The position numbers were made by a program, and so were the translations under genes. The notes under the pieces are model-generated. The model was not told where the DNA came from, ran no database searches, and saw nothing but the letters and a program-made list of their open reading frames with translations. A DNA stretch of 64,000 nt from Kitasatospora sp. NBC_01250 (GTDB lineage Bacteria > Actinomycetota > Actinomycetes > Streptomycetales > Streptomycetaceae). The stretch covers positions 8,556,001 to 8,620,000 of the forward strand of contig NZ_CP108476.1 of assembly GCF_036226465.1 (NCBI RefSeq). Reading direction: 5' to 3'. Of the stretch, positions 49,859 through 58,081 are shown in pieces; position 1 is the first letter of the stretch; every line of letters begins with the position of its first letter.

Positions 49859-51102
49859 GCGGCCGCCACCCCTCCGGCGGTCACCGGGTCGCCGTCACCG
49901 GCATCGGTGTGAAGTCCCCGGCCGGCAACGACCTGGACACCGCGTTCGCCTCGGTGCTGGCCGCCAGGTCCACCGCAGCCCGGGTCGAACGGCTGGTCGA
50001 GCACGACCTGCCGGTGCACTTCGCCTGCCTGGTACCGCCGTTCGACCTCGACGCCTACCTGACCCGGCGCGAGTCACGGCAGATCGACCGGACCACCCAG
50101 CTGCTGCTCTGCGCGGCGACCGACGCCGTCACCGAGGCCGGGCTGCCCGCCGACCAGCCGGCCGACCGGGTGGGCGTCCAGATCGGCACCGGTATCGGCG
50201 GCCTGCCCAGCATGGAGGCCGTCACCATCAGCCACGCGGACCGGCCCAGGGACATGCCGGTGCACACGGTGCCCCGCACCATGGCCAACTCGCCCGCCTG
50301 CCGACTGGCCCTGCGCTACGGCTTCCAGGGCGCCTGCACCACCTATGCCAGCGCCTGCGCCAGCGGCACCACCGCGCTCGGCGAGGCGGCGCGGAAGATC
50401 CGCTACGGCGAACTCGACGTGGCGGTGGCCGGCGGGGTCGACTCGGCGGTCAGCACCGTCGTGATGGGCGCCTTCGCCCGGATGCGGGCGATGTCCACCA
50501 GGAACGGCGACCCCGCGCAGGCCAGCCGTCCCTTCGACGCGGACCGCGACGGGTTCGTGATGGCGGAGGGCGCGACCGTCCTGGTCCTCGAACGCTGGGA
50601 CGCGGCGCGGGCGCGCGGCGCCGTGATCCACGGCGAGATCGCCGGGTACGCCGAGAACTGCGACGCCTACCACATCGTCGCCCCGCACGAGGAGGGCGAG
50701 GTGGCCGCCCGCTGCATGCGCCTGGCCATCGCCGACGCCGGGCTCTCCCCGACGGACATCGGCCACGTCAACGCGCACGGCACCTCGACGGTGCTCAACG
50801 ACCGGGCCGAGGCGCGGGCGATCCACCGCTGCTTCGCCGGCCAGTCGCCGCCGGTCACCGCCGTCAAGGGCGTCACCGGCCATCTGATCGGCGGCTCGGG
50901 CGCGTTGGAGGCCGCACTCGCGCTGCGCTGCGCCGCGCGCGGCCTGGTGCCGCCGGTCGCCAACCTCACCGCCAGCCCGGAGGCCGACCTGGTCGACCTG
51001 GTCGGCGGGACTCCGCGCGGCGTCGCGCCGGCCCATGTGCTCTCCAACTCCTTCGGGTTCGGCGGCCAGAACGCCTGCCTGGTGCTCGCGCCCGCGCCCT
51101 GA
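49855..51102 (+). CDS. Beta-ketoacyl-ACP synthase (KAS II/FabF type)
   Basis: Protein of 415 residues with GTG 49855. Catalytic triad complete: Cys-168 in 'SACASGT', His-308 in 'VNAHGTST', His-343 in 'KGVTGHLIGGSG' (Lys-338 present). It condenses malonyl-ACP with an acyl-ACP. No chain-length factor or ketoreductase is in the operon, so the product of one or few extension cycles, or cooperation with primary FAS, is expected. Confidence 0.95.
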   Translation: MSGRHPSGGHRVAVTGIGVKSPAGNDLDTAFASVLAARSTAARVERLVEHDLPVHFACLVPPFDLDAYLTRRESRQIDRTTQLLLCAATDAVTEAGLPADQPADRVGVQIGTGIGGLPSMEAVTISHADRPRDMPVHTVPRTMANSPACRLALRYGFQGACTTYASACASGTTALGEAARKIRYGELDVAVAGGVDSAVSTVVMGAFARMRAMSTRNGDPAQASRPFDADRDGFVMAEGATVLVLERWDAARARGAVIHGEIAGYAENCDAYHIVAPHEEGEVAARCMRLAIADAGLSPTDIGHVNAHGTSTVLNDRAEARAIHRCFAGQSPPVTAVKGVTGHLIGGSGALEAALALRCAARGLVPPVANLTASPEADLVDLVGGTPRGVAPAHVLSNSFGFGGQNACLVLAPAP

Positions 51103-51209
51103 GGCCCGCCGCTTGCGGCGGCCCCGACCCCGCCCCCGACCACCCCGGCCCCGACGCCCACGATCCCTCGATCCCGACCACCCGACCCTGACGACGAACA
51201 GGCCAAGCC

Positions 51210-52247
51210 ATGCGAGTCCTCCTCACCGGCGCCACCGGAGTGATCGGTACCGAACTCGTGCACCGGTTGCACGCCGCCGCCCACGACCATGAGCACACCC
51301 TCGTCCGGGTGGCCCGGCGCCCGGCGGACGACCCGCTGGTGCGCTGGCGGATCGGCGAGGAGCCGCCGCCCGCCGCGCTCGGCGGCCACTGGGACGTGAT
51401 CGTGCACGCGGCGGCCAGCACCCGCTGGACGCTCACCCGGCCCGAGGCGATCGCCGCGAACATCGACCCGCTGCGGGCCGTCCTCGCCCTGGCCGGCCGG
51501 GACACCCACCTGGTCCACGTCTCGACGGCCTACGTCGGCGGCGTGCGCAACCCCGAGGACCTGCGCGGCGCCGAGTTCGAGGGCTACCGCAACGGCTACG
51601 AGTGGTCCAAGGCGCGGTGCGAGCAGATCGCCCGGGAGGAGCACCCCGGCCCGCTGACCCTCGTCCGCCCGCCGCTGGTGGTCGGCCGGCGCGGCAGCGG
51701 CGAGATCGCCCGGTTCTCCGGCCCCTACACGATCTTCCAGGCGCTGGTCTCCGGGCTGGCCGCCGTGGTGGTCGGCGATCCGGCGGGCTACGCCGAGATC
51801 AGCCCCGTGGACGAGGTCGCCGAGGTGATCGCCGCCGCCGTCCTCGGCCCGCCCCCGCAGCACCCGCGCACCGAGGTGGTCGCCGCCGGCCACGCGAGCC
51901 TGACCCTGGACGCGATGCTCGACGTCATCTGCGCCACCCTCAACGAGTGCCGCACCGCCCAGGGCGCGGCCCCCATCGAGCGCCCGCCGCTGGTCTCCGG
52001 CGACACCTGGAACCGCTTCTTCCTCCCACTGGCCGACCAGTACCTCTCGCCCTTCCAGAGCCAGGCCGTCAAGCTGCTGGCCATGTTCCAGAGCTACACC
52101 AGCATGACCCGCCCCTTCGAACCCACCCGCCCGGTCAGCGACCCGGCCCAGGTGCTGGCCGCCTCCGTCCGCTACTGGGCCGCCCGCAAACCCCGTCTCG
52201 CGCTGGCCCGCCCCGAGCCGTGGACCCTGCTGGCGGGCCCCGGCTGA
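51210..52247 (+). CDS. SDR/NAD-binding_4 thioester reductase-like protein
   Basis: Protein of 345 residues. Rossmann motif 'LLTGATGVIGTELVHRL', 'VIVHAAASTRW', 'HVSTAYVGG' and 'GYEWSKARCE' (Y-x3-K) are those of fatty acyl reductase/thioester reductase domains (male-sterility family) and related epimerases. The region after about 190 ('EISPVDEVAEVIAAAV') completes the substrate domain. Expected role: NADPH-dependent release of the ACP-bound chain as an aldehyde. It closes the operon, 107 bp after the ketosynthase. Confidence 0.82.
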   Translation: MRVLLTGATGVIGTELVHRLHAAAHDHEHTLVRVARRPADDPLVRWRIGEEPPPAALGGHWDVIVHAAASTRWTLTRPEAIAANIDPLRAVLALAGRDTHLVHVSTAYVGGVRNPEDLRGAEFEGYRNGYEWSKARCEQIAREEHPGPLTLVRPPLVVGRRGSGEIARFSGPYTIFQALVSGLAAVVVGDPAGYAEISPVDEVAEVIAAAVLGPPPQHPRTEVVAAGHASLTLDAMLDVICATLNECRTAQGAAPIERPPLVSGDTWNRFFLPLADQYLSPFQSQAVKLLAMFQSYTSMTRPFEPTRPVSDPAQVLAASVRYWAARKPRLALARPEPWTLLAGPG

Positions 52248-52712
52248 TCAGGGGCGCGGCGGGTCCTCGGGCACGGGCGCGGTCTCGGAAACCGGCGGGG
52301 CTCGGAGGCGTTCGCAGCGGAGATGCTTGGCTCCTCGTGTCGGCTCGCCCTGGTGTCGGGTGTCGAGGTCGGTGACCGTGACCGACTGCCGGGCCGAGGG
52401 AAGGATGGGGAGGGACTCGTGCCCGAGCTGTCGCATCACGTCGGTCACATCGAACAGGGCTGTGCGTTCGATGACTCTGTCACCACGGAACCGGTCGATT
52501 CCCAGCGCGGTGAAGTCGGCGCGGCGGCCGCTCGGTGGTGTGCCGAGCCACGGACCGAGCTGGGTGCCCGTGACCCGGACCCGTGTGAACACGACGTCCC
52601 CCTCGCTGACCTGCTCGACGACCCGGTCGTCCACGTCGGGGAATGCGCGGCGGAAATTGACGACCCAGGCCCGGACGCCGCCGGGGCCGTGCAGGTCGAA
52701 CTGCGGCCAGTG
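52248..52712 (-). pseudogene. Ester cyclase/SnoaL-like gene, 5' end missing
   Basis: The minus-strand frame begins to show homology at 'HWPQFDLHGPGG' (52712) and continues with 'FRRAFPDVDDRVVEQVSEGD', 'VVFTRVRVTGTQLGPWLGTP' and 'SGRRADFTALGIDRFRGD', the ester cyclase/SnoaL-like fold, ending at stop 52248. The first 20-odd residues and a start are absent because the homology ends exactly where an MmyB remnant starts on the opposite strand. A GTG at 52634 exists but would give only the C-terminal part. The 3' end abuts the reductase stop. Confidence 0.7.
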
Positions 52713-53010
52713 ACCGGCTCGTGGCCGATCTGTCCAGCCGCAGCCCTGAGTTCCGCACTGGTGGCCTCGCTACGAGGTGGCTGAACCCGGACACGGCCGG
52801 ATCCGCTACCACCACCCCGTGGTGGGCGATCTGACGGTGGACTACGAGACCCTGCGGCTGTCCGGCGAGGGTGAACAGCAACTCGTGGCGGTGAGCGCCG
52901 AACCGGGGCCGGTCAGCGCCGACCGCCTGCGCCGGCTTGCCGACCTCGCCCGCACTCAGCCGCGGCCGGCCGTCGATGCCCGGCAGCAGGAGTGCCCCGT
53001 CCGGCAGTGA
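52712..53010 (+). pseudogene. MmyB-type XRE regulator, C-terminal remnant with frameshift
   Basis: 'DRLVADLSSRSPEFR' (52712-52756) reads in one frame and, after a one-base shift near 52757, 'WWPRYEVAEPGHGRIRYHHP' and 'VVGDLTVDYETLRL' in another. This is the end of MmyB-like XRE regulators (PF17765, ligand-binding domain). The DNA-binding N-terminus is missing. A complete homologue of the family lies at 58726. It is therefore a decayed fragment. Confidence 0.75.
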
Positions 53011-53310
53011 GGGCTCCGCGCTCGGGCCGAGTTCTCGGCGTGGCAGAAGGGCCGGCGCGGTCAGCGCAGTCGTCACGATCAGCGCAGGAACCCTGCGCGC
53101 CGGCGTCCTCCCGCCGACTGATCAGCAGTCTCACACGGCCCGCCCGCCGCAGCATCGACCACGTCCTGCACGGGTCCCAACGGTACCGCCGACGCCAACA
53201 CCAGGCCCGGACCAGCCACGACAGGAGACGGGGCCACAGTCCGAGAGCTGAAGCCCCGTCACAGTGACCACCGTTGCCGTACCAGGGCCTGTCCGGGCGA
53301 TCTTGTCGGA
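53011..53310. other. Intergenic region without recognised gene
   Basis: No protein recognised on either strand. Contains the third copy of CAGGGCCTGTC at 53283-53293, next to the AraC stop codon. Confidence 0.35.
53283..53293 (+). repeat. Dispersed CAGGGCCTGTC element, copy 3
   Basis: Exact 11-bp match to copies at 15670 and 23300. GTCGGATCAGC follows at 53305-53315, similar to GTCCGATCAGC after copy 1, but here it runs into the AraC stop codon. Confidence 0.35.
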
Positions 53311-54327
53311 TCAGCGCGCGGCTTCCCCAGCCTTCGGCCCCGTCATGGCCCCGACCTGACGCGGCACCAGCTGCCTGGTGCCGCCCTGGGCCCGCACCTG
53401 GGTCGGGAGCACGCCCCAGTGCCGCCGGAAGGCGGTGCTGAAGTGCCGGGCGTCCGGGTAGCCGCAGGAGCGGGCGATGGCTGCGACGGAGAGCGGGCGC
53501 AGGGTGGGATCGGCCAGCCGCTGCGCGGCGACGCCGAGCCGGTAGCGGGTCAGGTGGCCGAGGATCGTGCGGCCCGTCGCCTGGTGGAACAGCCGGGCCG
53601 CGTGACGTTCGCTCAGGTGGACCTGGGCGGCGACGTCGCGCACCCGGACCGGGCGGTCGAAGTTGTCGTCGAGGTAGCGCGTCATCCGCGCCACGGCCGC
53701 CGCCGCCCGCCCGCCGGGCGCGGGGGCCGGGCGGGGGACGGCGGCGGGCCGGTCGGTGAGGGCGCGGGCGCAGCCCAGCACCAGCGCCGAGCCGAGCGCG
53801 GTCAGCAGTTCGGCGCTGCCGGGGCCCGGGGCGGCGGCCTCCTCGGCGAGGGTCACCAGCAGCCGGGGGAGCGGGGTCCCACCGGCCGGGACGATCCGGC
53901 GCGGGCCGGTCGCGAAGGCGTCCAGCAGGGCGAGCGTGTCGGGGGAGTGGGGATCGGCGCCGCGCGGGCCGCGCTCGGGGGCGGTTCGCTCGGGAGTGGC
54001 TCGCTCGGGGACCATCGTCCAGGACCAGAAGACGATGCCGAGCGGGTCGCGCGCGTCGGTGGTGATCTCGTGGACGTCGCCGGGGCGGGCCACGAACAGG
54101 TCGCCGCTTCGCACCGGGTGCTGCTGTCCGCCGGTCCGGAAGGTGCCGTGCCCGGCGTAGGCGTAGCAGAGCTCGAAGTAGGAGTGGCTGTGCCAGAAGT
54201 TGCGCCACGGCTCGGGCGGGTAGAACCCCCAGTCGGCGAACTCGACCCGTCGTCCGGCCAGGGTGACGCCCAGCCGCACACCGCCCAGCAGGGGGAGGGC
54301 GGCACCCGCCCGGGCCAGTCCGGTCAC
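53311..54327 (-). CDS. AraC-family transcriptional regulator
   Basis: Protein of 338 residues. N-terminal cupin ligand domain (about 30-110: 'HSHSYFELCYAYAGHGTF', 'RSGDLFVARPGDVHEI') and C-terminal double HTH (about 235-325: 'FDRPVRVRDVAAQVHLSERHAARLF' and 'SVAAIARSCGYPDARHFSTAFRR'). GTG 54327 overlaps the PhyH stop by 4 bp, so it is the last gene of the GATase-small ORF-PhyH operon and probably controls it in response to a small ligand. Confidence 0.92.
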   Translation of the reverse strand: MTGLARAGAALPLLGGVRLGVTLAGRRVEFADWGFYPPEPWRNFWHSHSYFELCYAYAGHGTFRTGGQQHPVRSGDLFVARPGDVHEITTDARDPLGIVFWSWTMVPERATPERTAPERGPRGADPHSPDTLALLDAFATGPRRIVPAGGTPLPRLLVTLAEEAAAPGPGSAELLTALGSALVLGCARALTDRPAAVPRPAPAPGGRAAAAVARMTRYLDDNFDRPVRVRDVAAQVHLSERHAARLFHQATGRTILGHLTRYRLGVAAQRLADPTLRPLSVAAIARSCGYPDARHFSTAFRRHWGVLPTQVRAQGGTRQLVPRQVGAMTGPKAGEAAR

Positions 54328-55172
54328 TGCGGCTTCTCCGTCCCCTCTGCCCTGCGCGCGTCCGCCCTGTGCGCGTCCGCCCTGTGCGCGTCCGTCGCGT
54401 ACGCGTCCGTCCTGCGCGCGGTGGGGTCGATACCGCGCAGGATCATGCCCTGGCCCAGGGACCAGGTGTGCTCGTCCGCGGTGGGCCGGTCCGCCGGATC
54501 GCGGAACTGTACCAGCCAGGTGGTGCGGGCCTCGTCCGAGGTGTTCAGCCCCGAACCGTGCACGGTGAGGTAGCTGAAGAACAGCACGTCGCCGGCTTCG
54601 GCCGGGCAGGGCCGGGCGTCCTGGAGCGGCCAGCTGTCCGGCGGCAGGTGCCAGCTGCCCTCCTCGACGTGGGGCAGCGGTCCGCCCCGGTGGCTGCCGG
54701 GGACGACCCTGATGCAGCCCTTCTCCTCCGGCGCGTCGTCGAAGTGGAAGACCGCGGCGGCGACGGAGTGCCCGGCGTGCGGGAAGAAGGGGTGGTCCTG
54801 GTGCAGCGGGAACGGCGAGCCGGTCTCCGGCGGCTTGATGAACATTTTCGTGTGGTGCAGCTGGACGTTGGGCCCGCCGAGCAGCGCCGCCGCGACGTCG
54901 GTGAACCGGGGGTCGACCAGCAGGCGGGCGAACGCGGCCGAGTGGAACTGGGTGTCGTGGGCGTGCTTGAGGGTGGTGCGGCCGACGGACGCGCCCGCGA
55001 CGGTGCGCGCGCTCGCCCAGGTCGGGTCGGCGTCGGAGCTGAGGCGGGCGGCGAGCGCGTGGCACTCCTCCCGCAGCGCTCGCGCCTCCTGCTTGCTGAT
55101 CAGGTTCCTGACCAGCAGGAAGCCGTTCTCGCGGTAGGCGGCCAGGTCTTCGGGGCTCAGGGGCTCGGTCAT
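54324..55172 (-). CDS. Phytanoyl-CoA dioxygenase (PhyH) family protein
   Basis: Protein of 282 residues. 'FPLHQDHPFF' carries the HxD iron ligands and 'YLTVHGSGLNTSDEART' the distal His and 2-oxoglutarate-binding Arg, so the Fe(II)/2-oxoglutarate site is intact. PhyH proteins hydroxylate acyl chains, amino acids or metabolites. The C-terminal tail repeats Ala-Asp-Ala-His-Arg-like units encoded by a 15-bp DNA repeat. ATG 55172. Placed between a small ORF and the AraC gene; substrate unknown. Confidence 0.88.
   Translation of the reverse strand: MTEPLSPEDLAAYRENGFLLVRNLISKQEARALREECHALAARLSSDADPTWASARTVAGASVGRTTLKHAHDTQFHSAAFARLLVDPRFTDVAAALLGGPNVQLHHTKMFIKPPETGSPFPLHQDHPFFPHAGHSVAAAVFHFDDAPEEKGCIRVVPGSHRGGPLPHVEEGSWHLPPDSWPLQDARPCPAEAGDVLFFSYLTVHGSGLNTSDEARTTWLVQFRDPADRPTADEHTWSLGQGMILRGIDPTARRTDAYATDAHRADAHRADARRAEGTEKPQ
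54351..54420. repeat. 15-bp tandem repeat in the PhyH 3' end
   Basis: CCTGTGCGCGTCCGC-like units at 54351, 54366, 54381, 54396 and a partial at 54411, 15-bp period, encoding near-identical pentapeptides in the PhyH tail. Confidence 0.8.
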
Positions 55173-55289
55173 AGCTCGACGGTAGGCGCGGGGCGGGGGC
55201 CGGGCCGAGGGGCGATGCGGACGGCCCGGTGGGTTTTCCGGACATCGGCCCTCGCCCCGGGTCTTGCCCGGGCGGTGGTCGGCCCCGCG

Positions 55290-55487
55290 TCACGGCCGGT
55301 ACGTGGCGGACCCCGGGGTGCCGACGCCCGCGGCGCCGGCCCGCGCGGTGCCGGCCCGCGCGGCGCCGAGCGCTGCTTCCGGGAAGGTGGCCAGCGGGCT
55401 CGTGGCGTGGGCCTCGGGCACCGTGCAGGCGCGCAGCCAGGCGCGGACGGCGGCGCCGGCCAGGCCCAGCACGGGACGCGCGCTCAT
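55290..55487 (-). CDS. Possible small protein overlapping the amidotransferase stop
   Basis: 65 codons, ATG 55487 overlapping the stop of the upstream GATase gene by 4 bp (ATGA), the usual coupled arrangement. Ala-rich sequence with one Cys ('LRACTVPEAHATSP') and no known domain. It could be real because coupling is exact, but codon bias alone does not prove it. Confidence 0.35.
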   Translation of the reverse strand: MSARPVLGLAGAAVRAWLRACTVPEAHATSPLATFPEAALGAARAGTARAGAAGVGTPGSATYRP

Positions 55488-56194
55488 CGGGCGCCCGCGT
55501 GGTCGGCGGCGGCCACGGCCAGCGCGGTGATCAGCGGGTGGGCCCGGGTGCCGTCCCCGTGCAGCTCGGGCTGGAAGAGGGTGGCCAGGAAGAAGGGGTG
55601 GCTGGGCAGTTCGGCGATCCGCACCTCGCCGGACTCGTCGCTGCCGGGGAAGGCCAGACCGTGCGCGCGCAGCACGTCCAGGTGGTGCGGGCCGACCCCG
55701 TAGTTGCAGTGGTACCGCGCCTGAATCCGGTCCGCGCCGAGCAGCCGGGCGACCCGGGAGCCGGGGGCGACCCGGACGGTGCCCTCGTGGCCGACGAGCG
55801 AGCAGGGCAGCGGGACGATCACGGCGTCCTCGTCGGCGGTCGCCGGGTCGTTCTCGGCGTGGCCGGACCTCTCGAGGCCGCAGACGTTGCGGGCGAACTC
55901 CAGCAGCGCGTGCTGGAAGCCGCCGCAGGTGCCCAGGAACGGGATGCCGTTCTCGCGGGCCGTGCGGATCGCGGCCAGCGCGCCCTCCTCGCTGCGGTAG
56001 GGGCTGCCGGGCAGTACCCAGATCGCGTCGAAGCCGTCGAGTCCCTGGTGGGCGTCCTCGGTGGGGATCCAGTAGGCGTCCAGGTCCAGCCCCTCGCGGA
56101 CGCGCAGCGCCTCCAGCAGACCGGGGACGCGGGCGTGCGAGCGGACGGCGTCGGAGCGGTCCCCGACGAGGGCGATACGTGCGGTGTGGTTCAT
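55484..56194 (-). CDS. Class I glutamine amidotransferase-like protein (CTP synthase C-terminal related)
   Basis: Protein of 236 residues from ATG 56194 (AGGA eight bases upstream; ATG 56203 is an alternative). 'PFLGTCGGFQHALLEFARNVCG' contains the nucleophile Cys of GATase1 in the PyrG-type context, and 'FFLATLFQPELHG' corresponds to the catalytic His region (Q-P-E/H). It is the form annotated as 'CTP synthase C-terminal region-related protein' without a synthase domain. First gene of the minus-strand operon with PhyH and AraC, divergent from a LysR gene. Confidence 0.8.
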   Translation of the reverse strand: MNHTARIALVGDRSDAVRSHARVPGLLEALRVREGLDLDAYWIPTEDAHQGLDGFDAIWVLPGSPYRSEEGALAAIRTARENGIPFLGTCGGFQHALLEFARNVCGLERSGHAENDPATADEDAVIVPLPCSLVGHEGTVRVAPGSRVARLLGADRIQARYHCNYGVGPHHLDVLRAHGLAFPGSDESGEVRIAELPSHPFFLATLFQPELHGDGTRAHPLITALAVAAADHAGAR

Positions 56195-56221
56195 GGCAGC
56201 CATCCTGGCGGCCCGTCGGGC

Positions 56222-56239
56222 ATCAGGTCCAACGATGAT
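56222..56239. promoter_or_regulatory. Possible LysR-type site between divergent genes
   Basis: ATCA-N10-TGAT (56222-56239) contains a T-N11-A core, the usual LysR motif, in the 77-bp gap between the amidotransferase and LysR genes. Weak evidence by position and pattern only. Confidence 0.3.
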
Positions 56240-56271
56240 TTCTGCACTCCGGATAAGGGATGCTGATACAC

Positions 56272-57186
56272 ATGAACCCGAATCAGCTGCGGACCTTCGT
56301 CGCGGTCCTCGAACACCGCTCCTTCTCCACCGCCGCGGCGGCGCTCGGCTACACCCAGTCGGCCGTCTCCCAGCACATCGCCGCGCTGGAGAGCGACCTG
56401 GGCACCCGGCTGATCGAGCGCCGGCCGGTGGCCCCCACCCCGGCCGGCGCGAGGCTGATGGAACACGCCCCCGCCCTGCTGCTGCTCCTGGACGCGGCCC
56501 GCGCCGACGTCGCGCGGGTGTACGACGTCCGCCCCGCCCGGCTGACCCTCGCCCACACGCCCGCCGCGCTCGGCCCCGCCGTCGCGCAGGCCCTGGCCCG
56601 ACTGCACACCGCCACGCACCCGTTGGACCTGGAGGTACGGGTGCTCGGCCGGGAGGCGGTGATCGAGCAGGTGCTCACCGGCGGTGCCGACGTCGGCCTG
56701 CTGGACGGCGCCGCCGCCCCCAGCGACCCGCTCCCGCTGCCCTACCTGGGCTCCACCACCACGCTGGGCGTGGCCGAGGAGACCCTGGCGGTGCTCTTCC
56801 CCCGCAGCCACCCCCTGGCCGACCGCGGCTCGGTGCGCCTGACCGACCTCACCCAGGCCCAGTGGATCGACGCCCCCGACACCGCGATCCCGCTCGACCA
56901 ACTGCGCGCCGTCTGCCGCGCCGACGGCTTCCGCCCCCGGATCCGCCACCGCGGCACCGACCTGCACGGCCTGGCGGCCCTGGCCGCCGCGGGCCACGGC
57001 CTCACTGCCCTGCCCCTCCCGCTGGCCGCCACCCTGCCCGCCGTCGCGGCCGTCCCGGTCGCCGCACCCCGCCTGGTCCACCGCACGGAGCTCATCCACC
57101 CCACCCTCCCCACCGACACCGCCCGGCGGCTGGCCGACCTCCTCACCGACCGTCAGCCGGGGGAGGGCGACGCCGGGCGGGGCTGA
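56272..57186 (+). CDS. LysR-family transcriptional regulator
   Basis: Protein of 304 residues from ATG 56272 (AAGGGA upstream; ATG 56260 is closer to that site and less likely). HTH at about 2-60 ('FVAVLEHRSFSTAAAALGYTQSAVSQHIAALESDLG') and LysR effector domain after about 88. Divergent from the amidotransferase operon, which it most likely regulates. Confidence 0.92.
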   Translation: MNPNQLRTFVAVLEHRSFSTAAAALGYTQSAVSQHIAALESDLGTRLIERRPVAPTPAGARLMEHAPALLLLLDAARADVARVYDVRPARLTLAHTPAALGPAVAQALARLHTATHPLDLEVRVLGREAVIEQVLTGGADVGLLDGAAAPSDPLPLPYLGSTTTLGVAEETLAVLFPRSHPLADRGSVRLTDLTQAQWIDAPDTAIPLDQLRAVCRADGFRPRIRHRGTDLHGLAALAAAGHGLTALPLPLAATLPAVAAVPVAAPRLVHRTELIHPTLPTDTARRLADLLTDRQPGEGDAGRG

Positions 57187-57308
57187 CCGCACGGCCGAAC
57201 TGCGCTCCCCGCAGCGCGCATCCGGCCCAGCCCGGCCTGCGCCGCCGCGCCCCGGCTGGTGGAGTGGAGGCGAACCCATGCCCGCCGCCGAGGACGGAAC
57301 GCAGCCGA

Positions 57309-58031
57309 ATGCCGGACACCGAGAGCACGACCAGCTACACCGACCTGCGCGCCCTGATCATCAACTGCACGCTCAAGCGCTCGCCCGAGCGCAGCCACAC
57401 GCAGGGCCTGATCGACGTCAGCCGCGGCATCCTGGAGCGCCAGGGCGTCCCGGTCGACGTCCTGCGGGCCGTCGACCACGACATCGCCACCGGCATCTGG
57501 CCCGACATGACCGAGCACGGCTGGCAGAGCGACGAGTGGCCGGTGCTCTACAGCCAGGTGATGGCCGCCGACATCCTGATCCTGGCGGGCCCGATCTGGC
57601 TGGGTGACAACTCCTCCGTCATGAAGCGGGTCGTCGAGCGCCTCTACTCCTGCTCCTCGCTGCTCAACGAGGCCGGCCAGTACGCCTATTACGGTCGCGT
57701 CGGCGGCTGCCTGATCACCGGCAACGAGGACGGCGTGAAGCACTGCGCGATGAACGTCCTCTACAGCCTCCAGCACCTCGGCTACACCATCCCGCCGCAG
57801 GCGGACGCGGGCTGGATCGGCGAGGCCGGCCCCGGTCCGTCCTACCTCGACCAGGGCTCCGGCGGCCCGCAGAACGACTTCACCAACCGCAACACCACCT
57901 TCATGACCTGGAACCTCCTCCACCTGGCCCGACTCCTCAAGGACGCCGGCGGCATCCCCGCCCACGGCAACCAGCGCTCCGAGTGGGACGCCGGCTGCCG
58001 CTTCGACTTCGAGAACCCCGAGCACCGCTGA
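57309..58031 (+). CDS. Flavodoxin-like NAD(P)H-dependent reductase
   Basis: Protein of 240 residues. 'LIINCTLKRSPERSHTQGLI' is the FMN phosphate loop of the flavodoxin_2/FMN-reductase fold and 'ILILAGPIWLGDNSSVMKRVVERLY' the second flavin contact. Such proteins reduce quinones, flavins or nitro/azo compounds. ATG 57309 selected; a GTG-free frame upstream is only chance overlap. Follows the LysR gene by 122 bp on the same strand and may be regulated with it. Confidence 0.85.
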   Translation: MPDTESTTSYTDLRALIINCTLKRSPERSHTQGLIDVSRGILERQGVPVDVLRAVDHDIATGIWPDMTEHGWQSDEWPVLYSQVMAADILILAGPIWLGDNSSVMKRVVERLYSCSSLLNEAGQYAYYGRVGGCLITGNEDGVKHCAMNVLYSLQHLGYTIPPQADAGWIGEAGPGPSYLDQGSGGPQNDFTNRNTTFMTWNLLHLARLLKDAGGIPAHGNQRSEWDAGCRFDFENPEHR

Positions 58032-58081
58032 GCCGTCGGTCGCTCGCGCCTGGCACCCTCGCCGAGGCCGTACCCGGAACC

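Noticed and set aside
52690..52740. Minus-strand words QIGHEP suggesting a longer ester cyclase with a frameshift
   Set aside because: This stretch is antisense to LVADLSS of the MmyB remnant, which is a better match; the ester cyclase homology ends at 52712.
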